Below, piece after piece: positions 37,199 through 47,858 of a stretch of DNA of 64,000 nt; positions within the stretch are counted from its first letter, which is position 1; the number at the start of each line of letters is the position of its first letter. The notes below the pieces were generated by a model. It was not told where the DNA came from. It made no database searches and saw only the letters and a program-made list of their open reading frames with translations. The position numbers and the translations under genes were made by a program. This stretch comes from Hahellaceae bacterium (GTDB taxonomy: Bacteria > Pseudomonadota > Gammaproteobacteria > Pseudomonadales > Oleiphilaceae). Location of the stretch: the NCBI GenBank assembly GCA_016744695.1, contig JADGDV010000001.1, forward strand, positions 62,001-126,000, given 5' to 3'.

Positions 37199-40100
37199 AT
37201 GACTCAAAAAATGATAGATATCCCCAGCCTACCCAGCAAACCATCAGATCACCGTCAGTGGGGCTCCGTTGAGTCAGGTATTACACCACTTATTGCACTT
37301 GAAGCTATTATAAAGCATCAAGGTCTAGGCTTGTTAGTGACTCCAGATACAGCCACTGCTCTTACTTACGAAACAGCTATAAAATTCTTTAATAAAGATA
37401 AAGACCTAGAGATATTAAATCTTCCGGACTGGGAAACCCTCCCTTACGATGATTTTTCTCCACATGAAGACATTACATCACAGCGTATTGAAACACTTTA
37501 TACCCTACCAAAGCTTAAAAAAGGGATTCTCATCATCCCTATTAGCACGCTACTACACAGACTAGCTCCCACAACCTTTTTACAAGGAGCAGGCTTACTG
37601 ACCTCTATAGGCCAAACTCTCAACATTGATCAATACCGTTTAGAGTTAGAAGCAAATGGCTATCGCTTTGTTGACACCGTTTATGAACATGGTGAATACA
37701 CCGTAAGAGGCTCAATTTTAGACATTTACCCTATGGGCAGCACGCTTCCCATACGTGTCGAGCTATTTGATGATGAAGTTGAAACACTAAGAACCTTTGA
37801 CCCGGAAACACAACGATCATTAGATAAGCTCGATAATATTAATTTACTACCTGCCAATGAATTCCCTTGGGACAAAGCATCTCGATCGGCCTTTAGAACA
37901 CGCTGGCATGATAAATTTGAGCAAGCCCCTACTAAAGACTGCTCAATTTATAGAGATGTGCAATCAGCCATCAAACCCCCAGGGATAGAATACTATCTCC
38001 CATTATTTTTTGACGAGAGCGCCACATTATTCGACTATCTACCCAGTAACACGCTTATTTTCACCCCACCCGGCCTAAACGAAATAAGTGAGCACCTCTG
38101 GGATGACATTAAACATAGACACGAAGAAAGACGGCATGACCGACTAAGACCTATCCTGCCCCCTGAAACATTATTCATTCAAACAAACGAACTGTTTTCA
38201 CAGATTAAATTGTTTCCAAGAATCACTGTAAGCTCTGAGTCATTTGAACAGGCCGCTTCCGTTTTTAATTTTCAAGCAGCAAGTGCTCGGAATCTAGCCG
38301 TTGACGCAAAAGCAACAGACCCACTTGCAGGCCTCCGTCAATTCAAAGATGAATCAAAAGCCAGAATTTTGATTTGTGCCGAATCAGCAGGCAGGCAAGA
38401 AGCGCTTGAGGACTTATTCTCAGACAACAAACTAAGCGCACAGAAGGTTAGTAATTGGGACTGTTTCTTAAATAGCCCCGTCCCTCTATGCCTTACTATA
38501 GCCCCGCTATCTGAAGGCTTTTTCAGCCAGTCGCAAGGCATTGCCATTGTTTCTGAGTCAGAACTTTTCGGCCAGAGAGTCATGCAACGCAGAAGACGAA
38601 AGCGTGCGACTGATTCTGGCGAAATAGCAATAAAGAACTTATCTGAATTACGCATTGGCGCGGCAGTTGTTCACCTAGACAATGGTGTCGGCCGCTATCA
38701 CGGCCTTGAAACCATTGAATTTGATGGCCAAACCAATGAATTTTTAATGCTGGAATATGCTCAAGGCGCAAAGCTTTACGTACCCGTATCTTCACTTCAT
38801 CTTATCTCACGCTACAGCGGCACCGATGAAGCGCGCGCCCCACTTCATAAATTAGGCACAGACAAGTGGTCTACCGCCAAGAAAAAAGCTGTAGAAAAAA
38901 TACGCGACACTGCAGCTGAACTACTAGACGTATACGCACGACGTGAAGCAAGAGTTGGCTTTGCTGCTACCAAACCCGACTCCAGCTACCATGCATTTTG
39001 TGCAGGCTTCCCTTTTGAGGAAACCCCTGACCAAGCCGCTGCCATTGAAGCCGTAGAAAATGACATGCAAAGCATAAAACCCATGGACAGGCTTATTTGC
39101 GGCGATGTGGGCTTTGGTAAAACCGAAGTAGCTATGCGTGCAGCCTACATAGCTACTCATTCCGGAAAGCAAGTGGGCGTATTGGTTCCAACAACGTTAC
39201 TAGCACAACAGCATTATGAATCGTTTAAAGATCGCTTTGCAGATACCCCTGTTCAAGTTGAACTTCTTTCTCGCTTTAGAACCACGCAAGAGCAGAACAA
39301 AGCACTTGCTGCCATAGAGTCTGGCAATGCTGACATTATTATTGGCACCCACAAACTCATTCAAAAAGACATTAAGTTTAAAGATCTAGGCTTACTGATC
39401 ATTGATGAGGAGCACCGGTTTGGCGTTCAACAAAAAGAACGCTTAAAGTCGCTTCGATCTGAGGTAGATATCCTCAATTTAACCGCCACACCTATACCCA
39501 GGACACTTAATATGGCCATGGGAGGGATTCGTGACTTCTCTATCATTGCAACGCCCCCGGCTAAACGCCTGTCAGTTAAGACATTTGTAAGAGAAAGAGA
39601 CGACTCGATAATCAAGGAAGCTATTCTTCGAGAAATCCTTCGTGGCGGGCAAGTATATTTACTTCATAACGATGTTAAATCAATTGACAAAACGGCTGAA
39701 GAAATTCAAAAACTGGTGGGTGAAGCGCGCGTAGGTGTAGCACATGGACAGATGCGTGAAAGAGAACTCGAACAAAGAATGTCTGACTTTTACCACAAAC
39801 GTTTCAACGTACTTGTATGCTCAACTATTATTGAAACGGGTATAGATATTCCAAGCGCGAACACAATTATTATCCAACGCGCTGACAAATTTGGCTTGGC
39901 GCAATTACATCAATTAAGGGGACGTGTAGGTCGATCTCATCACCAGGCATACGCTTATTTGTTGACCCCAAATGATAAAGAAATCAGCCCCGATGCAACC
40001 AAACGACTTGAGGCAATTTCAGCAGCCCAAGAGTTAGGCGCCGGCTTTATGCTAGCCACCCACGACCTTGAAATTAGAGGGGCTGGTGAATTGCTTGGAG

Positions 40101-40666
40101 ATGAGCAAAGTGGGCAGATACAAAATATTGGTTTTACCCTTTATATGGAAATGCTTGAAGAAGCGGTTCAAGCCATCAAAGATGGAAAAACCCCTGACTT
40201 AGACAAACCTCTCAAGCATGGCGCAGAAATTAATTTAAGAATCGCTGCATTAATACCCGACGAGTACTTACCCGATGTGCACAACAGGTTAATTCTTTAT
40301 AAACGCATTGCCAACGCTAAAACAAATGATGCGTTAAGAGAACTCCAAGTAGAGATGATAGATCGCTTTGGACTCCTGCCAGAACAAGTTAAAAACTTGA
40401 TGAGACAGACTGAATTAAAATTAAAAGCTGAAACCTTAGGTGTTGTTAAATTAGATGCTGGAATAACCTCAGGTCGCATTGAATTTTCAAGCGATACTGA
40501 AGTAGATCCACTAACAATCATTCAATTAATACAGGCTAATCCGGCAAAATATCGCTTGGACGGCGCCAGTGCATTAAAATTTGGGATAGACCAAAGTGAT
40601 TCTGATGGTAAACTGAGGTCAATTAATCAGTTATTAGATAAACTATCGAAAAGTGCATCCAAATAG
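37199..40666 (+). CDS. mfd: Transcription-repair coupling factor
   Basis: 1155 residues. Mfd removes RNA polymerase stalled at DNA lesions and recruits UvrA. Domains in order: UvrB-homology region (~1-340, with LPDWETLPYD), RNA-polymerase-interacting domain (~470-560, IGAAVVHLDNGVGRYHG), superfamily 2 translocase with Walker A GDVGFGKTEVAMRAA and DEEH box, helicase C domain including the RGRVGRSHHQAYAYLL segment, and the C-terminal autoinhibitory domain (~1000-1150). The ATG lacks a strong ribosome-binding site. csiV follows 30 bases downstream, as in Pseudomonas. Confidence 0.97.
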   Translation: MTQKMIDIPSLPSKPSDHRQWGSVESGITPLIALEAIIKHQGLGLLVTPDTATALTYETAIKFFNKDKDLEILNLPDWETLPYDDFSPHEDITSQRIETLYTLPKLKKGILIIPISTLLHRLAPTTFLQGAGLLTSIGQTLNIDQYRLELEANGYRFVDTVYEHGEYTVRGSILDIYPMGSTLPIRVELFDDEVETLRTFDPETQRSLDKLDNINLLPANEFPWDKASRSAFRTRWHDKFEQAPTKDCSIYRDVQSAIKPPGIEYYLPLFFDESATLFDYLPSNTLIFTPPGLNEISEHLWDDIKHRHEERRHDRLRPILPPETLFIQTNELFSQIKLFPRITVSSESFEQAASVFNFQAASARNLAVDAKATDPLAGLRQFKDESKARILICAESAGRQEALEDLFSDNKLSAQKVSNWDCFLNSPVPLCLTIAPLSEGFFSQSQGIAIVSESELFGQRVMQRRRRKRATDSGEIAIKNLSELRIGAAVVHLDNGVGRYHGLETIEFDGQTNEFLMLEYAQGAKLYVPVSSLHLISRYSGTDEARAPLHKLGTDKWSTAKKKAVEKIRDTAAELLDVYARREARVGFAATKPDSSYHAFCAGFPFEETPDQAAAIEAVENDMQSIKPMDRLICGDVGFGKTEVAMRAAYIATHSGKQVGVLVPTTLLAQQHYESFKDRFADTPVQVELLSRFRTTQEQNKALAAIESGNADIIIGTHKLIQKDIKFKDLGLLIIDEEHRFGVQQKERLKSLRSEVDILNLTATPIPRTLNMAMGGIRDFSIIATPPAKRLSVKTFVRERDDSIIKEAILREILRGGQVYLLHNDVKSIDKTAEEIQKLVGEARVGVAHGQMRERELEQRMSDFYHKRFNVLVCSTIIETGIDIPSANTIIIQRADKFGLAQLHQLRGRVGRSHHQAYAYLLTPNDKEISPDATKRLEAISAAQELGAGFMLATHDLEIRGAGELLGDEQSGQIQNIGFTLYMEMLEEAVQAIKDGKTPDLDKPLKHGAEINLRIAALIPDEYLPDVHNRLILYKRIANAKTNDALRELQVEMIDRFGLLPEQVKNLMRQTELKLKAETLGVVKLDAGITSGRIEFSSDTEVDPLTIIQLIQANPAKYRLDGASALKFGIDQSDSDGKLRSINQLLDKLSKSASK

Positions 40667-40696
40667 TAGAACTTACAAACGAGTTAAATAAAACAA

Positions 40697-42323
<1,627 letters not shown>

Positions 42324-42333
42324 CTACAAAGAG

Positions 42334-43482
42334 TTATTTGATTGATGTATTCTCAACGGCTAGTCCCGCTAATTCCGGTGATACGGACTTAAACTTAACG
42401 GCATCAGGCATATGCATTGTCGTTGTTGGAAAGGCAATTTCAGCACCCTCCTCTTCAATAATTTTCATAATATTCAGCAATACATCTTGCTTAACATCAT
42501 GATATTTAATCCAGTTCGTTGTTTTGGTGAAGGTATAAATAAAGAAATCTAACGAACTATGATTAAATGCATTAAAATTTACAATTAAGGTCTGAGTGCT
42601 ATCTATTTCACTATGCTCCAATAACATGGACTTAACATTTTTTATAATAGTCTCTATGCATGAGCCATCTTCGTAACGAACACCTATTGTTTCTAATATA
42701 CGCCGGTGACTCATTCGAGAAGGATTTTGTACAGAAATATTGGTAAATGTCGCATTAGGTACATAAAGGGGCCGTTTATCAAAAGTTCTGATAGTAGTTA
42801 AACGCCAACCAATTTGTTCTACCGTACCTTCTATTTCTTGATCAGGTGAACGTACCCAATCGCCGACCTTAAACGGACGATCAAGGTAAACCATCAAGCC
42901 ACCAAAGAAGTTGGCCAGCAAATCTTTAGCTGCAAAACCAACAGCAATGCCACCTATTCCTCCAAAGGCCAAAACACCGGAAACACTATAACCCAAGGTT
43001 TGCAGCACCACTAAACCAGAAGTAATTAATACCGTTGCTCTAAGTAACTTCCCCATAGCTGAAACAGTCGTCTCATCCATAGGTTCTTTCATTTTATCAG
43101 GAGATACTACAATTTTTTCAGCACCACTAATAAACCTAACCACAAACCAAGTTAGCAGTACAATAACACCTACCTGCCTTATTGGACTCACCAGAGAAAA
43201 TATCTCAGCCGGCGAAAATTTATTAGCCGTATGGGCAGCAACAGATAATCCAAGCAACCAAATAAGATAAGAGGTCGGCTTTCTACCTGCGTGTAATAAA
43301 GTGTCATCCCATAAGTTTTTAGTTTTAAGAAATTGACGCTCAACTTGAACAAAGAACTTACTTGAAATAAAGCTCATCACTCCCGTTAACAACACAACAG
43401 TAAAAATTTGGAACAACCCTCTATATGCTTTGTCGCCGAAATCTAAACTGGCAACCCATTGATCAATTACTGAAAAATCCAT
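42334..43482 (-). CDS. MscS-family mechanosensitive channel
   Basis: 382 residues with four to five membrane helices before the channel core. The pore helix region GGIGGIAVGFAAKDLLANFFGG and the following beta domain start, YLDRPFKVGDWV, are hallmarks of small-conductance mechanosensitive channels that release solutes under hypo-osmotic stress. It is longer than E. coli MscS (286) because of extra N-terminal helices. It is nine bases after nagZ and probably in the same transcript. Confidence 0.88.
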   Translation of the reverse strand: MDFSVIDQWVASLDFGDKAYRGLFQIFTVVLLTGVMSFISSKFFVQVERQFLKTKNLWDDTLLHAGRKPTSYLIWLLGLSVAAHTANKFSPAEIFSLVSPIRQVGVIVLLTWFVVRFISGAEKIVVSPDKMKEPMDETTVSAMGKLLRATVLITSGLVVLQTLGYSVSGVLAFGGIGGIAVGFAAKDLLANFFGGLMVYLDRPFKVGDWVRSPDQEIEGTVEQIGWRLTTIRTFDKRPLYVPNATFTNISVQNPSRMSHRRILETIGVRYEDGSCIETIIKNVKSMLLEHSEIDSTQTLIVNFNAFNHSSLDFFIYTFTKTTNWIKYHDVKQDVLLNIMKIIEEEGAEIAFPTTTMHMPDAVKFKSVSPELAGLAVENTSIK

Positions 43483-43491
43483 TTTACCCCC

Positions 43492-44559
43492 TTAATATAG
43501 TAAATTTGCCGTTGCAGTTAACCATCGATCAGTCTTTCTTAGCTCCAGCATAGACAGTGCAGGTGATGTTAATGTTCCGCCGCCTTTCATTGCGTTCAAC
43601 CGTATTGATGAATCACAAACCACGCCTTTAGCATTTGACTGAGCTAAGTACTCTAGCGCTTCTATGGCCCCACAGCGATTATTACAAACCAAAATCATGT
43701 CACAGCCCGCAACCAAGGCAGACTCTGCCCTGCCAGCATAACCACCAGCAACACTAGCGCCCTCCATCGTTAGATCATCACTAAAAATAACACCATTAAA
43801 TGAAAGCTGCTTTCTTAATACGTCTTTTAACCAATAAGCAGAAAAACCTGCGGGCTTGTCATCAACTTCACTATAAATAACATGGGCTGGCATAATGGCA
43901 TTAAGCCCTCCAGCCATTACCCGCTTAAAGGGCTCAATGTCTTGTGCTTGTATCTTCTGAAAAGATCTGTCATCAACTGGTAAAGCAATATGAGAATCTG
44001 CTTCTATCGCGCCATGACCTGGGAAATGTTTCCCTGTTGAAGGCATCCCCGCCTCTCGCATTCCCTCGATAAGTGCATTGGCTAATATTGAGACTACGTT
44101 TGCATCTCCAGAAAATGCACGATCACCAATAACCGAAGAAATTCCGTAGTCCAAATCTAAAACAGGGGCAAAACTAAAATCAATATCAAAAGCCCTTAAC
44201 TCAGCAGCAAACAACCAACCACATTCTTTAACTAACTCTACGGCCCTAATTTTATCAGAAGCATAAAGTTCACCAAAATAAAGCATAGGTGGAATGCGAG
44301 TAAAGCCATCTCTAAAGCGCTGAACTCGCCCCCCCTCGTGATCAACTGCGATTAATAGATTATCATTGCAGCATCTCATCTCTGAAATTAAGGCATGCAG
44401 TTGCTCATGATCTTCATAATTTCGAGAGAACAATATAACACCACCTACAAGCGGGTTAGCCAATAAGGTTCTATCTTCATCGGTAAGTGTTAGGCCTTCT
44501 ACATCGACCATTAAAGGGCCAATTAAAGAACTATCAGAAAAATCACAAGACTGAATCAT
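43492..44559 (-). CDS. nagZ: Beta-N-acetylhexosaminidase, peptidoglycan recycling
   Basis: 355 residues, cytoplasmic glycoside hydrolase family 3. NagZ removes GlcNAc from GlcNAc-anhydroMurNAc-peptides; the product can signal beta-lactamase induction. Visible: GVILFSRNYED, AVDHEGGRVQRFRDGFT, the catalytic-loop GKHFPGHG with flanking Asp/His (EADSHIALP), IFSDDLTMEGAS. The N-terminus is about 13 residues longer than usual before the conserved MVDVEG, so an internal ATG is a possible start. It is 27 bases downstream of the L,D-transpeptidase gene. Confidence 0.93.
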   Translation of the reverse strand: MIQSCDFSDSSLIGPLMVDVEGLTLTDEDRTLLANPLVGGVILFSRNYEDHEQLHALISEMRCCNDNLLIAVDHEGGRVQRFRDGFTRIPPMLYFGELYASDKIRAVELVKECGWLFAAELRAFDIDFSFAPVLDLDYGISSVIGDRAFSGDANVVSILANALIEGMREAGMPSTGKHFPGHGAIEADSHIALPVDDRSFQKIQAQDIEPFKRVMAGGLNAIMPAHVIYSEVDDKPAGFSAYWLKDVLRKQLSFNGVIFSDDLTMEGASVAGGYAGRAESALVAGCDMILVCNNRCGAIEALEYLAQSNAKGVVCDSSIRLNAMKGGGTLTSPALSMLELRKTDRWLTATANLLY

Positions 44560-44586
44560 GCGTTATATAAATCCTTAATCTTTATT

Positions 44587-45081
44587 CTAGGAAATGCAGA
44601 CTGAAACACCGGGCTGTACACGGTCAAATAATTCTATAATATCTTTATTTTTCATGCGGATACAACCATGAGATAAAGCAACACCCATTGGTTCAGTGTC
44701 GAGGGTACCATGAATATAAATGTAGCGACGCATTGTATCAACGTTACCTAAGCGATTAACACCGGGCTCACAACCAGACAGCCAGAGAATGCGACTGAGA
44801 ATCCAGTCTCTTTGAGGGTACAAGGCGGCTAAGCAATTGGTAAAAATCTCACCTGTGGGCCTGCGGCCAACAAACACACTATTAACCGGTTCATTTTTAC
44901 CAATTGCTGCACGAATTATATGCTGGCCACAAGGTGTGCAACCACTATTTTCAAGCTCGCCAGGACCATTAAGCGCTGTTGATATTCGATAACATAGCGA
45001 AGGCACGTCATTTATACATAACGTGAGTGTTTGATTAGGGATACTTACATCAATTGAAAGAGTGTTTGATTCGTTATACAT
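44587..45081 (-). CDS. L,D-transpeptidase (YkuD) domain protein without signal peptide
   Basis: 164 residues. The YkuD catalytic motif is intact: IHGTLDTEP with its His, and SHGCIRMKN with Cys140. Members crosslink peptidoglycan or attach lipoproteins through meso-DAP, normally in the periplasm, yet here the protein starts MYNESNTLSIDVSIPNQTL with no hydrophobic signal. It may therefore be cytoplasmic, perhaps acting as an L,D-carboxypeptidase-like enzyme on recycled muropeptides, which fits its place beside nagZ. A missed upstream signal is possible but I see no suitable start upstream. Confidence 0.82.
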   Translation of the reverse strand: MYNESNTLSIDVSIPNQTLTLCINDVPSLCYRISTALNGPGELENSGCTPCGQHIIRAAIGKNEPVNSVFVGRRPTGEIFTNCLAALYPQRDWILSRILWLSGCEPGVNRLGNVDTMRRYIYIHGTLDTEPMGVALSHGCIRMKNKDIIELFDRVQPGVSVCIS

Positions 45082-45133
45082 GAGCTTAGCTTAACTGACC
45101 TTTTACTCCCTGTCATAACGAATCGTTTTTTAT

Positions 45134-45775
45134 TTACTTTGGCAAAGGTGCCTGCAGACCCGCAGCTAAAAATGGTACTAAACGCTGCACTATTTCTTCT
45201 GTAGAAGTACGCACTTGTAACTCATTTTCAAGAATATCAGAAAGCGCTTCACTACTAGACATCGTAAATGCAGTGGTTCCCAGCATAAACTGAATACGCC
45301 AAAAGCGATCCACAGCAGAGAGTTGAGGCGTTGCATCACGCATGTGCTTCATAAACAACTTAAATGCACTGCTGTACTCTTCTTCAAGATACTTTCGAAG
45401 ATGCCCTTGAGACTGAGTATAAGCCAAGCCAAGCAAGCGCATAAATGCAGATACGCCTGTTTTACTTTGCGATGGCACTTTTACTATACAGGTAGTGACA
45501 ACACCTAATAGCGCTTCAAGACTTAAAGGCTGATCACCATGTTTATCAGAGATTCTTTTTAGCTCAACTTCCAAGCTTTTCGAAAAGGGAGACAGAAATC
45601 TTGAAAACACCGCCTGAATGAGGGCATTTTTTGAACCAAAATGATAGTTCACCGCAGCCAAATTAACATTAGCCTTGCTGGTGATCATTCGAAGTGAGGT
45701 TTCAGAAAAACCTCGCTCTGCAAAGAGCGCTTCTGCTGCATCTAATATGCGATCTACAGTATCTGAATGTGCCAT
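45134..45775 (-). CDS. psrA: TetR-family regulator PsrA
   Basis: 213 residues. The N-terminus MAHSDTVDRILDAAEALF and the helix-turn-helix through VNLAAVNYHFGSKNAL are nearly the same as in Pseudomonas PsrA, a regulator that binds long-chain fatty acids and controls fatty-acid oxidation genes and, in some species, rpoS. The C-terminal ligand domain has the usual length. I trimmed the start to ATG 45775; the longer frame to 45826 adds a hydrophobic non-homologous tail. Two PsrA-type operators lie upstream, which suggests autoregulation. Confidence 0.92.
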   Translation of the reverse strand: MAHSDTVDRILDAAEALFAERGFSETSLRMITSKANVNLAAVNYHFGSKNALIQAVFSRFLSPFSKSLEVELKRISDKHGDQPLSLEALLGVVTTCIVKVPSQSKTGVSAFMRLLGLAYTQSQGHLRKYLEEEYSSAFKLFMKHMRDATPQLSAVDRFWRIQFMLGTTAFTMSSSEALSDILENELQVRTSTEEIVQRLVPFLAAGLQAPLPK

Positions 45776-45903
45776 GCCGTTAACTTCTATTATAACTGCT
45801 ACTATAACTAATAAGAGACGTAACAATAGTGTAATTAAGCCGTTTATAATTTAGATAAGCTATTGCTACCATTTAAGGTTTGAAATAGTTAGGTTAAACA
45901 TTC

Positions 45904-45930
45904 CAAACATATGTTTTAAACATACGTTTG
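45904..45930. promoter_or_regulatory. Two adjacent PsrA-type operators
   Basis: CAAACATATGTTTT (45904-45917) and TAAACATACGTTTG (45917-45930) both fit the PsrA consensus of AAAC-N4-GTTT with outer C/G. They abut and lie ~130 bases upstream of psrA and ~130 upstream of the divergent pilB-like gene, so both could be controlled. Confidence 0.7.
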
Positions 45931-46060
45931 CTTTCTAGTTATGTCAAGCATCATTAACAAACCTTGACATAGCTCAAGCGCTTAAAAGCGCCGCAACTTC
46001 ATAGTAATCTAACAATAAAGTACTGCAGCAATGCTTCATAACAACAAACAGGATTAGTCT

Positions 46061-47782
46061 ATGGCAATTAATTGCAGTAGCCAATTAACAGAAGCGCTCA
46101 ATAAACCCAGAAACTTTCAACGTAAGCATATTGGGGAAATACTTTTACAAACTGGCATTATTAACCCCAAGCAATTGCAGCAAGCCATCACTGAAAAAGC
46201 CGCAAACTATATGCATGACCGGTTAGGTAAGGTAATAAGCAAGCTCGGCTTTGCCACCGAACACCAAATTATTAACGCCCTTGCCTGCAGCCTTGAAATC
46301 CCTTTCGTGCAGCTTACAAGTTTTGATATTTCTCAAGAATTAATTGATCAAGTTCCTGCGGAATTTGCCCGAGCACACGGGCTCATCCCACTAATACTTC
46401 ATAGTGATCGCTTAGTTATTGCCCTTGAAGATCCTACAGATACCGACACTCTAAATATGCTGCACTTTATTACAGGGCATATAATTGAACCGGTTATATC
46501 TTCCCCCGAAGAAATTGAATATGCCATATCCCAACACTACGGTCAGTCAGATGATGAAGATGTTTTAAAAGAACTTCCTACAGAAACAAAACTATCACAA
46601 TGGGATGAGCAGCAAGCTAGAAAACAGGCGAAAGACAAACCCACTGTAAAACTAATTCACAACCTAATTCTCGATGCGATAAACCGTCACGCATCTGACA
46701 TTCATATCCGCCCTAAAGAACACGAAATTGATATATTATTCAGAGTTGATGGTAGCTTAATAAAAATAAGAAGCTTTGACAGGTCATTGCTATCTGCCAG
46801 CGTAGCTCGAATTAAAATCATAGGCGGAATGAATATAGCAGAACACAGAGTTCCTCAAGACGGGCGAACCAAAGTCAAAACCAAAAACAAGGTCATTGAT
46901 CTTAGAATTTCAATTATCCCCACCATTCATGGAGAAAGTGTAGTCTTACGCATACTAGATACCTCCGCCAGTCTTAAATCCATAAAGAATATTGGATTTA
47001 CAGAGCAAGACTCTGAGTTATTTACTCAACTGGTTAATAAAAGTAGCGGCTTAGTATTGGTTACTGGGCCAACGGGCTCAGGAAAATCAACCACCCTCTA
47101 TGCAGCTCTACAAGAAATAAAAGAAAGAGAAATAAATATAATTACCGTTGAGGATCCTGTTGAATACCATGTTGATGACATCCTCCAAATTCAAGTTCAC
47201 GCATCTATTGGTTACACCTTTGCAAAAGCCTTAAGACATATACTTAGGCATGACCCCGACGCAATAATGATTGGTGAAATACGCGATGAAGAAACTGCAA
47301 AAATAGCAGTAGAAAGCTCTTTAACAGGTCACTTAGTACTTTCTACCTTACATACAAACAGTGCCGCAGCCACAATAACACGGCTGTTAGAAATAGGCAT
47401 TCAACCCTACTTACTAAACTCCACATTGCTCGCCGTTTTAGCACAACGATTGGTTAAACGAAACTGCCCTCACTGCCTCCAAGAAGAGGAGATTTCTGTT
47501 GCCGTCAGAAAGCAACTAAATTTAAAACCATCTGATATATTTTACAAAGGAAAAGGCTGTGACCATTGTCACAACGTAGGATATAGCGGACGACTGGCCG
47601 TATATGAGCTACTCACTGTCAACTCAGAAGTACAAAAATTAATTCAACCTAAAGTTAATGCTGCAGATATTGAAGAGGCAGCCATTGCAGGAGGGATGAC
47701 TCCGCTAACAAAACGGGCCATTGAACTGGCTAAGCAAAAATCAACCTCTATAGAGGAAGTATATAGAGTCCGCTTAAGCTAA
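46061..47782 (+). CDS. PilB/GspE/MshE-type secretion ATPase
   Basis: 573 residues. The N-terminal ~150 residues contain two motifs of the c-di-GMP-binding MshEN type (GEILLQTGIINPKQLQQAI, RLGKVISKLGFATEHQIINA). The hexameric ATPase core has Walker A GPTGSGKSTTL, an Asp box (HASDIHIRP), Walker B MIGEIRDEETA, a His box (STLHTNSAAATI) and a tetracysteine zinc site (CPHC...CDHC). Such ATPases drive assembly of type IV or MSHA pili or type II secretion. No other pilus or secretion gene is nearby, so the partner machine is unknown. It is divergent from psrA. Confidence 0.88.
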   Translation: MAINCSSQLTEALNKPRNFQRKHIGEILLQTGIINPKQLQQAITEKAANYMHDRLGKVISKLGFATEHQIINALACSLEIPFVQLTSFDISQELIDQVPAEFARAHGLIPLILHSDRLVIALEDPTDTDTLNMLHFITGHIIEPVISSPEEIEYAISQHYGQSDDEDVLKELPTETKLSQWDEQQARKQAKDKPTVKLIHNLILDAINRHASDIHIRPKEHEIDILFRVDGSLIKIRSFDRSLLSASVARIKIIGGMNIAEHRVPQDGRTKVKTKNKVIDLRISIIPTIHGESVVLRILDTSASLKSIKNIGFTEQDSELFTQLVNKSSGLVLVTGPTGSGKSTTLYAALQEIKEREINIITVEDPVEYHVDDILQIQVHASIGYTFAKALRHILRHDPDAIMIGEIRDEETAKIAVESSLTGHLVLSTLHTNSAAATITRLLEIGIQPYLLNSTLLAVLAQRLVKRNCPHCLQEEEISVAVRKQLNLKPSDIFYKGKGCDHCHNVGYSGRLAVYELLTVNSEVQKLIQPKVNAADIEEAAIAGGMTPLTKRAIELAKQKSTSIEEVYRVRLS

Positions 47783-47800
47783 CAATTTTGCCGCACCAAC

Positions 47801-47834
47801 AAAAAAGGCAGACAATAACTTGTCCGCCTTTTTC
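47801..47834. terminator. Bidirectional rho-independent terminator
   Basis: AAAAAAGGC-A-GACAA, loop TAAC, TTGTC-C-GCCTTTTT. Eight strong pairs with one mismatch, flanked by A- and T-runs, ending both the pilB-like and the convergent amtB transcripts. Confidence 0.88.
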
Positions 47835-47858
47835 ATTTTTAACGAGCAGCTTGTACCC

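Noticed and set aside
45776-45826. Upstream extension of psrA
   Set aside because: The extra 17 residues are hydrophobic and unlike PsrA, whose usual start matches ATG 45775.
46061-47782. Part of a type IV pilus gene cluster
   Set aside because: No pilin, pilC, pilD, pilQ or gsp gene lies on either side within the window.
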